Source: Clostridiales bacterium (GTDB lineage Bacteria > Bacillota_A > Clostridia > Christensenellales > Pumilibacteraceae). From it: 64,000 bases of DNA. A program made the position numbers and the translations under genes. The notes below the pieces were generated by a model. That model saw only the letters and a list, made by a program, of their open reading frames with translations, had not been told where the DNA came from and ran no database searches. Within the stretch, counting starts at the first letter, position 1. The number at the start of each line of letters is the position of its first letter. Positions 1-7,174 of this stretch are shown here, in pieces. The stretch spans positions 17,755 to 81,754 of the forward strand of contig JAISDO010000015.1 of NCBI GenBank assembly GCA_031264755.1. Direction: 5' to 3'.

Positions 1-1
1 A

Positions 2-190
2 GAGACAGGACAAGCGTCTACTAGCATGATCCAACGTCATTTTAGAGTAGGCTATGCTAGAGCGTCACGTATAGTAGACCAAATGGAACAGCGTGGATAT
101 ATAGGTCCACTAGACGGGAGTCGTCCTCGTGAGGTCAAAATAACCAAAGAGATATACGCAAATGACTTTGGCGATGACCACAAAGATTAG
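2..190 (+). CDS. FtsK/SpoIIIE-type DNA translocase, C-terminal end only
   Basis: Partial gene: the reading frame is already open at base 2 and ends with TAG at 188-190, leaving 62 residues. The visible part is the gamma winged-helix domain that reads polar KOPS/SRS sequences and steers the hexameric DNA pump during chromosome segregation or forespore DNA import. The diagnostic stretch is QRHFRVGYARASRIVDQME followed by RGYIGPLDGSRPREV, close to the usual FtsK gamma core. The motor domain lies outside the window, so FtsK and SpoIIIE cannot be told apart here. Confidence 0.9.
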   Translation, partial: ETGQASTSMIQRHFRVGYARASRIVDQMEQRGYIGPLDGSRPREVKITKEIYANDFGDDHKD

Positions 191-246
191 CAGCAGGGCA
201 AATTAGATTGCAAATGTACAATTTGATTTGTATGTTGTCTATATGC

Positions 247-276
247 TTGACTTGACATTGAGGGTTGTTGTATAAT
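247..276 (+). promoter_or_regulatory. sigma-A-type promoter of rpmF
   Basis: TATAAT at 271-276 is preceded by TTGACT at 247-252 with an 18-base spacer. An overlapping TTGACA at 252-257 is only 13 bases away and is less likely to be the -35. The predicted start near 283 gives rpmF a leader of about 50 bases. Confidence 0.6.
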
Positions 277-334
277 AGGCATTGTAACTAGAGAGGTTGA
301 GATATCTAGGCAATATATTTAGGGAGAGGATACT

Positions 335-526
335 ATGGCAGTTCCAAAGCGAAAATTATCTAAGAGCAGATCACGCAAGAGATATGCACACTTCACAACT
401 ACAGCACCTACACTATCGGCGTGTTCACATTGTCACGAACTCAAGGTCAATCATAGGGTTTGTCCTGCTTGTGGATATTATGATGGTGTACAACGTATAG
501 TTATAGGGAAGACCAAGAAATCATAG
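335..526 (+). CDS. rpmF: 50S ribosomal protein L32
   Basis: A 63-residue ribosomal protein of the large subunit. The N-terminus MAVPKRKLSKSRSRKR is the standard L32 start. Residues 30-46 hold two CxxC pairs (CSHC ... CPAC), so this is the zinc-binding C+ form. An AGGGAGAGG-type ribosome binding site lies just upstream of the ATG. It has its own promoter and a terminator at 636-661. In many Firmicutes rpmF precedes plsX, as here, but a gap of about 410 bases separates them and acpP is not next to plsX. Confidence 0.95.
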   Translation: MAVPKRKLSKSRSRKRYAHFTTTAPTLSACSHCHELKVNHRVCPACGYYDGVQRIVIGKTKKS

Positions 527-939
527 TATTGTGATATCAACACAATTTGATGTATTGGGTGTATTGATCGCAATTTGGGTGTTGGTGTTGTATGTTTGTA
601 TCAAGGTACTATAGCTATAGTTTGATTTACAAGGAGCTTTGTTGTGAGCAAGGCTTTTTTTGTTGTGTGTAGAGTAAGTAATGGTGAGTTAATATGAGTT
701 TGAGCAAAATCAATCTTATATTTGTCAAAACAATTATTTGATATGACGTAGGGTATCTTTTGGGCTACAGGTTGATTATAGTTGCACTGTCTTTATTGTT
801 GTTGTTATGTGCAATTGTGCCAATTGATAGTCTTACTATTTGTTTTTATCTTGACCTAAATTAATACATTCTTGCTTAGGATTTGATTTGGATTGTGGAT
901 TGTTAATAATGGTTGATTTCTTGAGGGGGGGGGAGATTG
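527..939 (+). other. intergenic region between rpmF and plsX
   Basis: About 410 bases with no convincing gene. It holds the rpmF terminator (636-661) and, just before plsX, a run of nine G at 925-933 that forms the ribosome binding site. TTGACC at about 854 could be a -35 for plsX, but no good -10 follows at the right distance. Confidence 0.5.
636..661 (+). terminator. rho-independent terminator after rpmF
   Basis: GCTTTG (636-641) pairs with CAAGGC (649-654, one G-U) across a 7-base loop and is followed by seven T. Confidence 0.7.
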
Positions 940-1956
940 ATGATTCCCAGTATTATTATAGATGTCAATGGTGGAGACAACTCGCCAAATGCATTAGTTG
1001 AAGGTGCAGTTTTGTCGTTGCACAACAAGGGGTTTGAAGTTGTGCTGTTGGGTGGGCAACAAGCAATTGAGCGAGAATTGTCCAAATATATATATGCCAA
1101 AGAACGTCTGCATATAGTTGATGCTATTGATATAGTGTACAACACCGACAAGCCTACTGATGTTGTACGAGCCAAAAAAGATAGTTCTATGATCAAGGGA
1201 TTGACTATGCTTAGGGATACCAATAGTTGTATAGGTATGGTTAGTGTGGGCAATACCGGTGCGTATCTTGCGGGGGGAACTTTTGTAGTTGGTAGATTGC
1301 AAGGTGTGTTGAGACCATCGTTGTCTGCACTTGTACCTACTATAGGAGGGCGCAAGGTCTGTATATGTGATGCTGGGGCTAATGTGGATAGCAAGCCAGA
1401 GTACATCAATCAATATGCTATATTGGCTTCTTGCTATGTGAGAGCCTTTGTTGATATTGATAATCCAAGGGTAGGATTGCTCAACAATGGTGTAGAAGAG
1501 ACCAAAGGTAATGATACGCTCAAGCTTGCTCACAAGCTACTTAGTGACAATCAACATATCAATTTTGTGGGCAATATAGAGGCTAGATATGCTCTAGATG
1601 ATATTGTTGATGTCATAGTTGCCGATGGTCTTTTGGGCAATGTGTTGCTCAAGAGTATAGAAGGTACAGCAATATCTATGTTTAAGATGCTTAAGAAGAA
1701 TATAATGCAAAGTGGTATAAGTGGCAAGATTGGGGCCTTGTTACTCAAAAAGGCTTTTGGCAAGTTGAGAAGACATATGGACTATCAATCCGTAGGTGGA
1801 GCTCCACTATTGGGTCTCAACAAGATTGTCCTAAAGGCTCACGGTAGTAGTCAAGCTGTATCCATAGCCCAAAGTGTGTGGGATATCAAGAAGATGCATG
1901 ACGAACATATGATAGACAATATTAAGGAGTTGATTGCACATGAAAGATCAAAGTGA
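940..1956 (+). CDS. plsX: phosphate acyltransferase PlsX
   Basis: 338 residues. PlsX converts acyl-ACP and phosphate to acyl-phosphate, the acyl donor for the first step of phospholipid synthesis, as a peripheral membrane enzyme. The N-terminal IIIDVNGGDNSPNALVEGA is the family signature (usually DAMGGD, here DVNGGD), and NTGAYLAGG and VIVADGLLGNVLLKS are also conserved. ATG 940 is chosen over TTG 937 because the very strong G-rich ribosome binding site (925-935) is then correctly spaced. The end overlaps rnc by 17 bases, so the two are probably translated together. acpP, usual between plsX and rnc, is absent. Confidence 0.93.
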   Translation: MIPSIIIDVNGGDNSPNALVEGAVLSLHNKGFEVVLLGGQQAIERELSKYIYAKERLHIVDAIDIVYNTDKPTDVVRAKKDSSMIKGLTMLRDTNSCIGMVSVGNTGAYLAGGTFVVGRLQGVLRPSLSALVPTIGGRKVCICDAGANVDSKPEYINQYAILASCYVRAFVDIDNPRVGLLNNGVEETKGNDTLKLAHKLLSDNQHINFVGNIEARYALDDIVDVIVADGLLGNVLLKSIEGTAISMFKMLKKNIMQSGISGKIGALLLKKAFGKLRRHMDYQSVGGAPLLGLNKIVLKAHGSSQAVSIAQSVWDIKKMHDEHMIDNIKELIAHERSK

Positions 1957-2395
1957 TATCGTATTGATACAAGACAGAATAGGTTATATATTTGGTGATG
2001 TACAATTGTTGAGGACAGCATTTGTTCAACCGTCATATGCTCACGACAACGATATAGATAGTTATGATAGGCTAGAGCACCTAGGAGATAGTGTACTAGG
2101 ATTGTGTACTACCAAATATCTATACAATGAGCACAAACAAGACAAGGTGGACAATTTGACAGAAAGACGCAAGGAGATAGTATCCAACAAGTCATTGGCT
2201 ATTGTGTTTGACAAGCTTGCACTAGGACAGTTTGCTCAATTGTCAAAGAATCAGCAACTCAATGATACTATCAAGTCTGATATTGTAGAGGCATTGATAG
2301 GGGCTATATATTTGGATAGTCAACAACAGCATGATACTAGGTTGGTGTATGATTGGATAGTCAACAATGTTATAACTGTTGAGCTCTTGCCGTAA
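1940..2395 (+). CDS. rnc: ribonuclease III lacking the dsRNA-binding domain
   Basis: 151 residues, against about 220-250 for bacterial RNase III, which cleaves double-stranded RNA in rRNA maturation and mRNA decay. The endonuclease domain looks complete: the signature DRLEHLGDSVLGL is at about residues 44-56 with the catalytic Asp, and EALIGAIYLD near residue 117 carries the other metal-binding Glu. The protein stops right after the nuclease domain. No double-stranded-RNA-binding domain appears in the same or other frames before spoVAE. The signature is that of true RNase III rather than Mini-III. Start ATG 1940 sits ten bases after an AAGGAG site inside the end of plsX. Confidence 0.88.
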   Translation: MKDQSDIVLIQDRIGYIFGDVQLLRTAFVQPSYAHDNDIDSYDRLEHLGDSVLGLCTTKYLYNEHKQDKVDNLTERRKEIVSNKSLAIVFDKLALGQFAQLSKNQQLNDTIKSDIVEALIGAIYLDSQQQHDTRLVYDWIVNNVITVELLP

Positions 2396-2508
2396 TACGT
2401 GAGTTGTGCTAAACGATGACTTTACCAAAAAACTGAGTGTGACTTCTTTTAAGTGAGTTGATTTGTGTTGTGTGAAGAGGTTGATAGCAATTTTGGGTCT
2501 TAATTGTC

Positions 2509-2538
2509 GTATACATCTTGTATATTAGTGCCAAACTA
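2509..2538 (+). promoter_or_regulatory. possible sigma-G-type promoter of spoVAE
   Basis: GTATA at 2509-2513 and CAAACTA at 2532-2538, 18 bases apart, fit the forespore sigma-G pattern (GHATR-N18-CATWHTA) with one mismatch in the -10. The +1 would fall at about 2545, just before the ATG at 2547. Short motifs of this kind arise by chance, so this is tentative. Confidence 0.3.
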
Positions 2539-2546
2539 ACATTGAT

Positions 2547-2918
2547 ATGTATAAGATGTTTATGGATTTTGGCATTGTATTTGTTGTGGGTGGAGCGGTA
2601 TGTAGTGTTGCTCAATTGTTGATTGTATACACCAAGTTGACACCTGCTAGGATATTGATAATATTTATGATTGGTGGCATGATACTACAAGTATTTGGAT
2701 TGTATCAACCTATCTATCAAGTCGCTAAGGCGGGTATAAGTGTGCCTATTGTAGGATTTGGAGCAGCATTGGTCAAAGGTAGTATAGAATATACCGAACA
2801 ATATGGGATAATGGGTGCTTTTGCTGGTGGGTTGGTTAAGACGGCGTTTGGTGTAGGATTGGCAGTAGTCGCTAGTTATCTAGTAGCATTATGTCTAAGG
2901 TCACGGACCAAGTACTAA
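2547..2918 (+). CDS. spoVAE: stage V sporulation protein AE
   Basis: 123 residues, the usual length for SpoVAE, an integral membrane part of the SpoVA channel that moves calcium dipicolinate into the forespore and out during germination. The core TKLTPARILIIFM and the glycine-rich segment VPIVGFGAALVKG followed by GIMGAFAGGL match the family closely, with about four hydrophobic segments. No ribosome binding site is seen before ATG 2547. Its usual partners spoVAC and spoVAD are not adjacent. The gene stands alone between rnc and rnpB, and the dipicolinate synthase genes lie about 14 kb away in the same window. Confidence 0.88.
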   Translation: MYKMFMDFGIVFVVGGAVCSVAQLLIVYTKLTPARILIIFMIGGMILQVFGLYQPIYQVAKAGISVPIVGFGAALVKGSIEYTEQYGIMGAFAGGLVKTAFGVGLAVVASYLVALCLRSRTKY

Positions 2919-2954
2919 GCGAATGCACAAATATATGACAAGGTTTGTTGTAAT

Positions 2955-2983
2955 TTGACATTAGGCTATTAATGTGATACAAT
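2955..2983 (+). promoter_or_regulatory. promoter of rnpB
   Basis: TTGACA (2955-2960), 17-base spacer, TACAAT (2978-2983). The predicted +1 at about 2990 agrees with the start of the P1 helix of RNase P RNA. Confidence 0.8.
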
Positions 2984-2989
2984 CTCAGT

Positions 2990-3328
2990 CTAAGATGGTC
3001 ATATGGTTGCGTGGCATCAAGTCACGAGGAAAGTCCGAGCACCGTACGACAAGGTGCTAGTTAATTGCTAGTGGAGGCGACTCTAAGGAAAGTGCAACAG
3101 AAAATTACCGCTATGCAATGTTATATTGTGTAGTAAGGGTGAAAAGGCAGTGTAAGAGACTACCACTGTCTAGGTGACTAGACAGGTTATGCAAACCCCA
3201 CTTGGTGCAAGATGTGAGACATACAAGTTGTCAGCTTTGTCTCCTATATCGCTTGAGCATACTGGCGACAGTATGCCTAGATAGATAACCATACAATACA
3301 GAACTCGGCTTATAGATCATGCTTTGGC
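2990..3328 (+). ncRNA. rnpB: RNase P RNA, type A architecture
   Basis: Catalytic RNA that matures tRNA 5' ends. The hallmark GAGGAAAGTCCGAGC is at about 3038-3052, followed by a GTGCAACAGAAA segment, AAGGGTGAAAAGG, GCAAACCCCAC and the 3' signature CAGAACTCGGCTTAT. Ends 2992-3000 and 3315-3324 pair as P1 (AAGATGGTC with GATCATGCTT, one bulge). The order of conserved blocks fits the ancestral type A form rather than the Bacillus type B form. It has its own promoter and terminator. Confidence 0.95.
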
Positions 3329-3330
3329 AA

Positions 3331-3354
3331 AACACTCTTTGTAGAGTGTTTTTT
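3331..3354 (+). terminator. terminator of rnpB
   Basis: AACACTCT (3331-3338), loop TTGT, AGAGTGTT (3343-3350), then further T. Confidence 0.85.
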
Positions 3355-3426
3355 GCTGCAATCAAACTTGTGATTGCGTCCCTAATAATCAAGCAAGAAT
3401 TAGTCATACAATGATATATACATTAT

Positions 3427-3596
3427 CATATCAACAGAGCAGCCCAAAAAATAATTATAAATAAAAGCAATAAAGTTATGCAAGATTTGTTGACAAATAT
3501 ACAGGGATACAATATAATATACACTATCATTAGAGCTAGTTTTATACTAGCATAAAAACAATCTTAGAAAATATATATTGTGGTATAGTGGTGTAC
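3427..3596 (+). repeat. duplicated promoter/leader element, copy A
   Basis: About 170 bases that align along their length with 31952-32120 at roughly three quarters or more identity by eye. The core is TTGACA (3490-3495), a 17-base spacer and TATAAT (3513-3518). Conservation reaches about 65 bases upstream of the -35 and about 75 bases downstream of the -10. The downstream part can form a hairpin around CTAG...CTAG, followed by a conserved AAAAACAATCTT block. It lies in the gap of about 360 bases between rnpB and the gene at 3698 and probably drives that gene with a long leader. Confidence 0.7.
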
Positions 3597-3697
3597 AACA
3601 TTGTACTGTAGTATGTGTAGAGTATGAGATTGGATAAGTGTAGAGGCGTAGGCTATCCTAGTGAAATATACAAACATATATTTGTTAGGAGGACTTG

Positions 3698-4324
3698 ATG
3701 AAATCAAGCGTAAACACGCCTATGATACATAGAGTAGGCAAAATTAAGTTGTCTACCATAATGGCATTGGTGGTAATACTGCCAATCGGTGCCTTGATGG
3801 TAGCGGTATTGCGTAGCAATACCAATTTGGCAACAAAACAGCCCTTGCCAGAGCAAAGGTTGTTTTGGAGAGATGAAGCCAATACCAACACAAGAGTATC
3901 ATTGAGAGATATACAAGATTTGGCGAGTAGCAATAGTGAGTATAGTGCGAGAACTACTCAAGAAGACTACGAGCTAATGATGTGGGAGATGTTGGTGCAA
4001 TTGCAAGCTACATACAATAGTGATATGTGGAGAGAGATAGACAGTAGCAATGCAGTAGACTTTGTCAATTGTCAGAGCGAAGAGTTGCAACATGTGGAGC
4101 AAGAATATATAGATAGCATACAAGATAGTTTGGTTGTTAGAAATGATGGCGAGAATAAGAGTTATACTGAGGCTAGAGGGTATAATAAAGACGGAACTGA
4201 GCAGCATGCCTTTGACCTTAACACAGGCAAGCGTAAAAGTGGAATTTTCTTTTGGCACTATCATCCATTGATTGGAACGCCAAATACTAGTCATGCACAC
4301 TCATGGTTTGGAGCTGCCATATGA
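3698..4324 (+). CDS. membrane-anchored protein of unknown function with an HxHP motif
   Basis: 208 residues, family not recognised. One hydrophobic segment at about residues 17-38 (LSTIMALVVILPIGALMVAV) after a basic start suggests a signal anchor with the rest outside the membrane. Near the end a hydrophobic strand leads into FFWHYHPLIGTPNTSHAHSW. HxHP after a strand recalls JAMM/JAB metallopeptidases, whose SxxD part would follow; here the frame stops soon after. AGGAGG at 3687-3692 supports ATG 3698. The TGA stop overlaps the ATG of the next gene (ATGA), so the two are translationally coupled. Expression is likely from the promoter in copy A. The metallopeptidase idea is an inference. Confidence 0.75.
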   Translation: MKSSVNTPMIHRVGKIKLSTIMALVVILPIGALMVAVLRSNTNLATKQPLPEQRLFWRDEANTNTRVSLRDIQDLASSNSEYSARTTQEDYELMMWEMLVQLQATYNSDMWREIDSSNAVDFVNCQSEELQHVEQEYIDSIQDSLVVRNDGENKSYTEARGYNKDGTEQHAFDLNTGKRKSGIFFWHYHPLIGTPNTSHAHSWFGAAI

Positions 4325-5109
4325 TTTCAGATTTTGAATCTAATGACATAGATCCTCTATCTGTATTAAAATACTCAGAAGACGACGGGTATGGTTTGGG
4401 CACAACTTGGCTAATAATGTTGTCTACCAAGCCAATGCCCAAGTTCAAGAATTTGATTGCTGTATGCGATTTGGACGATATACAACATATGCCAAAAGAA
4501 CCTGTAGATGACGCTGACTATGTTATATATGACTACATGGAGTGGATAGAATACTACAACAATAGATACAATGCAGCAAAGTATGCAGTATCTCAAGAAC
4601 AAGAGCTTGAGATGCTTAGATATGGTCCAACAGTTAGGCACGTCCCACCCAAATTGACAGAGCAAGACAAGCCAGACGACATGTATCTATACTATATCCA
4701 TACCAAATACAACCCAACTTATGGTGGTGGACAGACTCATGGGTTGGATAGAGATGCTGCTATTGATTTGATGAGATATCTCAAACGCAACTTGTCAAAG
4801 CACCACGGTGTATTCTTGATAAAAATTGGAGATTATCTAACAATAGATTGGGACAAAGGCAAGTGCAAAAGCTTAACTTTTGAAAAATACTCCAAGTCAA
4901 GTATAGCTCCTAATAGAGTTGACTTTGATACTTATGTTAGGAATGCTCATAGAGAGATTGTCAATCTCAGGTATTGCAATATTGAAAAAGACAGTGATAT
5001 TAGTGATATAGATATAGATAAATTTTGTAATAGTGTTTTTATCATGGGGTATGGTAGTTACGATATCAAGGATAGACGTATAACTATTGTAGTCAATAGA
5101 CAACAATAG
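4321..5109 (+). CDS. unknown protein coupled to the preceding HxHP protein
   Basis: 262 residues, family not recognised. It starts at ATG 4321, which shares its bases with the stop of the previous gene; a GGAG at 4310-4313 can serve as ribosome binding site. The N-terminus reads ISDFESNDIDPLSVL followed by a hydrophobic strand TTWLIML, which could be the second half of a JAMM-like fold that begins in the upstream gene. The middle is acidic and rich in Tyr and Asp (YVIYDYMEWIEYYNN), and the C-terminus ends in a short beta-rich segment. No signal peptide or membrane segment is seen. It could be a separate soluble partner or the displaced half of one ancestral protein. Confidence 0.75.
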   Translation: MISDFESNDIDPLSVLKYSEDDGYGLGTTWLIMLSTKPMPKFKNLIAVCDLDDIQHMPKEPVDDADYVIYDYMEWIEYYNNRYNAAKYAVSQEQELEMLRYGPTVRHVPPKLTEQDKPDDMYLYYIHTKYNPTYGGGQTHGLDRDAAIDLMRYLKRNLSKHHGVFLIKIGDYLTIDWDKGKCKSLTFEKYSKSSIAPNRVDFDTYVRNAHREIVNLRYCNIEKDSDISDIDIDKFCNSVFIMGYGSYDIKDRRITIVVNRQQ

Positions 5110-5179
5110 TCAAAAACTGTACATCGTCCCTCGTCTATATTGAGTGCTACAGAGTGACAATTGATACAGTTGCTACAAC

Positions 5180-5223
5180 ACATAGCCCCTAGATGATTGT
5201 CTTCAATCATCTAGGGGCTATGT
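5180..5223 (+). terminator. 20-bp perfect hairpin, probable terminator
   Basis: Bases 5180-5199 and 5204-5223 are perfectly complementary around the 4-base loop TCTT. There is no U-tract, only CTAATATATAATT. It closes the two-gene unit ending at 5109. Confidence 0.65.
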
Positions 5224-5274
5224 CTAATATATAATTAGGTATGGTTGTACAATAGAGAATATTGTTGGCATGTT

Positions 5275-5302
5275 TTGACATTTTGTACTTTGTGTGTATA
5301 AT
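5275..5302 (+). promoter_or_regulatory. promoter of recX, almost leaderless
   Basis: TTGACA (5275-5280), 16-base spacer, TATAAT (5297-5302). The expected +1 is at about 5309 and the ATG is at 5311, so the mRNA would have about two untranslated bases and no ribosome binding site. Confidence 0.7.
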
Positions 5303-5310
5303 TATGGTAT

Positions 5311-5910
5311 ATGCCTATTATCACGGATATTGCAATACAACAACGTAACAAAAAACGTGTCAATATATCTATAGATGGGAGCTTTGTGTGTGGACTTGAG
5401 AGCATAACAGTGCTCAAATACAATCTACAAGTAGGACAAGATATAGAGATAGAGTATTTGGCAGAGTTGCAACTAGATAGTGACAAGCATACAGCATTTG
5501 ACAAAGCAGTCAAATATCTATCCATACGATTGCGTAGTGAACTAGAGATGAGACAATACTTGCGAGATAAGGGATTTTTGCCTTTGACTATAGAGTACTG
5601 TATAGCCAAATTGTGTGAGTACAAGTATATTGACGACGAGGCTTTTGCCAAATGTTACGTAGAGAGCAAGTCTAATAAGAGCGGTATACGCAAGTTAGAG
5701 TATGAGTTGAGGCAGCTGGGTGTAGATCAATCCACAATATCTGAGTGTCTTGCTCAAGTGGACGCTAAAGAACCATTGACCAAGCTTGTACGCAAGATGT
5801 ACAAAGGTGATAGACGCAAAATCATAGATTATTGTCTAAGTCGGGGTTTTGAATATAGTGATATCAAGAGCGTGGTAGAAGACTGTATTGTTATGGATAC
5901 GTTTGAGTAG
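5311..5910 (+). CDS. recX: regulatory protein RecX
   Basis: 199 residues, typical of Firmicute RecX, which binds RecA filaments and limits recombination and SOS activity. The protein has the family's repeated three-helix layout: AFDKAVKYLSIRLRSELEMRQYL with YIDDEAFAKCYVES, then a second repeat with IRKLEYELRQLGV. The segment VKYLSIRLRSELEMRQYL corresponds to the usual aLryLs.RprSe.Elr.kL. It lies 12 bases before acpS, in one transcript. The promoter puts transcription start next to the ATG. Confidence 0.88.
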   Translation: MPIITDIAIQQRNKKRVNISIDGSFVCGLESITVLKYNLQVGQDIEIEYLAELQLDSDKHTAFDKAVKYLSIRLRSELEMRQYLRDKGFLPLTIEYCIAKLCEYKYIDDEAFAKCYVESKSNKSGIRKLEYELRQLGVDQSTISECLAQVDAKEPLTKLVRKMYKGDRRKIIDYCLSRGFEYSDIKSVVEDCIVMDTFE

Positions 5911-5922
5911 GGTGTTGTATTT

Positions 5923-6273
5923 GTGATAGGGATAGATATATTAGATATAGATAGAGTAGACAAGTTGATTAGTCAACCATATTTTGATAGACGCAAGATC
6001 TTCAATGATTGTGAATGGGCGTACTATGTCAACAATGGTTGCAATATATCTACATTGGCAGGATTATGGTGTGCCAAAGAGAGTTTTGGAAAGGCACTAG
6101 GCTGTGGTATTGTAGGATTTGGGTTGTGTGATGTGTGTGTATTGCATACGCAATTGGGACAACCATACATAGAGACCTACAACAATGCGTTGACATTGCT
6201 AGGGACAAGGACGCCGTATTTGTCAATTAGTCACACAGATAGTACAGTGATTGCAGTATGTGTATTGCTCTAG
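5923..6273 (+). CDS. acpS: holo-[acyl-carrier-protein] synthase
   Basis: 116 residues, the normal AcpS length. It transfers 4'-phosphopantetheine from CoA to the serine of acyl carrier protein in the cytoplasm. The start MIGIDILDIDRVDKL carries the Mg-binding Asp, and GLWCAKESFGKALG contains the second metal-binding Glu in the ESFGKA signature. PYLSISHTDSTVIAVCV matches the usual C-terminal SISHt motif. The start is GTG 5923. It follows recX closely; acpP, its substrate gene, is not in the window. Confidence 0.93.
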   Translation: MIGIDILDIDRVDKLISQPYFDRRKIFNDCEWAYYVNNGCNISTLAGLWCAKESFGKALGCGIVGFGLCDVCVLHTQLGQPYIETYNNALTLLGTRTPYLSISHTDSTVIAVCVLL

Positions 6274-6385
6274 ATGTGGTATTGTTGATATATTATATGC
6301 TAATACTACTAATATCCAAATTGTACAGACATTCAAAAATAAATTGTCAAGGTAGTATAATTTGTACAAAAAAGGGAGATAAATC

Positions 6386-6583
6386 ATGGGTAAGTATCAA
6401 GTGGATATATCTAGCACTCAACAAGAGATAGCTCTACGCAAAGCCAATAGTCTAGGATTGGATGTGCAAGATTATATTGTACAAATTGTTCACAATCATT
6501 TGGATGCATTGCATAGTATGAAAGAAGAAGATTTTGAAAGAGCCTATTCGGATAGCAAGTATTTGGAGATAAGCGATTTTTAG
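6386..6583 (+). CDS. small protein, probable antitoxin partner of MazF
   Basis: 65 residues, starting after a good GGGAG site. It has a short beta-like start (YQVDISSTQQEIALRKANSLG), then a helix region DVQDYIVQIVHNHLDAL and an acidic tail EEDFERAYSDSKYLEISDF. This layout fits the small antitoxins that precede MazF/EndoA, with a DNA-binding N-terminal part and an acidic tail that wraps the toxin, but I see no clear match to MazE/EndoAI or a defined ribbon-helix-helix signature. A spacing of about 150 bases to mazF is wider than usual for a toxin-antitoxin operon. Confidence 0.6.
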   Translation: MGKYQVDISSTQQEIALRKANSLGLDVQDYIVQIVHNHLDALHSMKEEDFERAYSDSKYLEISDF

Positions 6584-6732
6584 GGTTGATGCAATTGTAT
6601 ATGATTGCAATACTCGTATAGTATATACAATCTTGCAAGATACAAGTGTCACAAAAACCTATTGTGGATTGCTATTAAAGGGTCTTTGGTGAAAAAATAT
6701 TTGGTGAATTAATCTTGAGCAGCTAAATATTG

Positions 6733-7101
6733 ATGGAGAGTGAGTTGAAAAATTTGAATGACGAAATACTGAGGGGCGAAATATATTATGCAGATTTGAG
6801 TCCTGTTTTTGGTAGCGAGCAAGGTGGAATGCGTCCCGTATTGGTAGTGCAGAACAACATTGGCAACAAGTTTTCGCCTACTATTATAGTTTGTGCTATC
6901 ACTAGTCAGTTGACCAAGGCAAGATTACCTACTCATATAGAAATAGCCGAAGGGCAGTTTGGATTGCCAAAAGATAGCGTGGTGTTGTTGGAGCAAATAC
7001 GTACAGTAGACAAAAGACGCCTCAAAGACAAGGTTGGTTGTCTGGATCAAATTTACTTAAACAAGGTAGACAAAGCATTGATTGTCTCTTTGGGTCTATA
7101 A
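6733..7101 (+). CDS. MazF/EndoA-family mRNA interferase
   Basis: 122 residues. Ribosome-independent endoribonuclease that cuts mRNA at short single-stranded motifs. RGEIYYADLSPVFGSEQGG followed by MRPVLVVQNN is the family core, with the conserved Arg of the GG-x-RP loop, and TIIVCAITSQ supplies the Ser/Thr of the active site. PKDSVVLLEQIRTVDKRRL matches EndoA well. ATG 6733 gives an extension of about 12 residues over the usual MI-KRGD start. No clear ribosome binding site is visible. A terminator follows at 7143-7174. Confidence 0.9.
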   Translation: MESELKNLNDEILRGEIYYADLSPVFGSEQGGMRPVLVVQNNIGNKFSPTIIVCAITSQLTKARLPTHIEIAEGQFGLPKDSVVLLEQIRTVDKRRLKDKVGCLDQIYLNKVDKALIVSLGL

Positions 7102-7142
7102 TCTAACTACAAAAACATTATAATTGATAGATTACATTATTG

Positions 7143-7174
7143 CACTACAGACAATTGAAGGTTGTAGTGTTTTT
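7143..7174 (+). terminator. terminator after the MazF gene
   Basis: CACTACA (7143-7149) pairs with TGTAGTG (7163-7169), followed by TTTTT. Confidence 0.75.
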
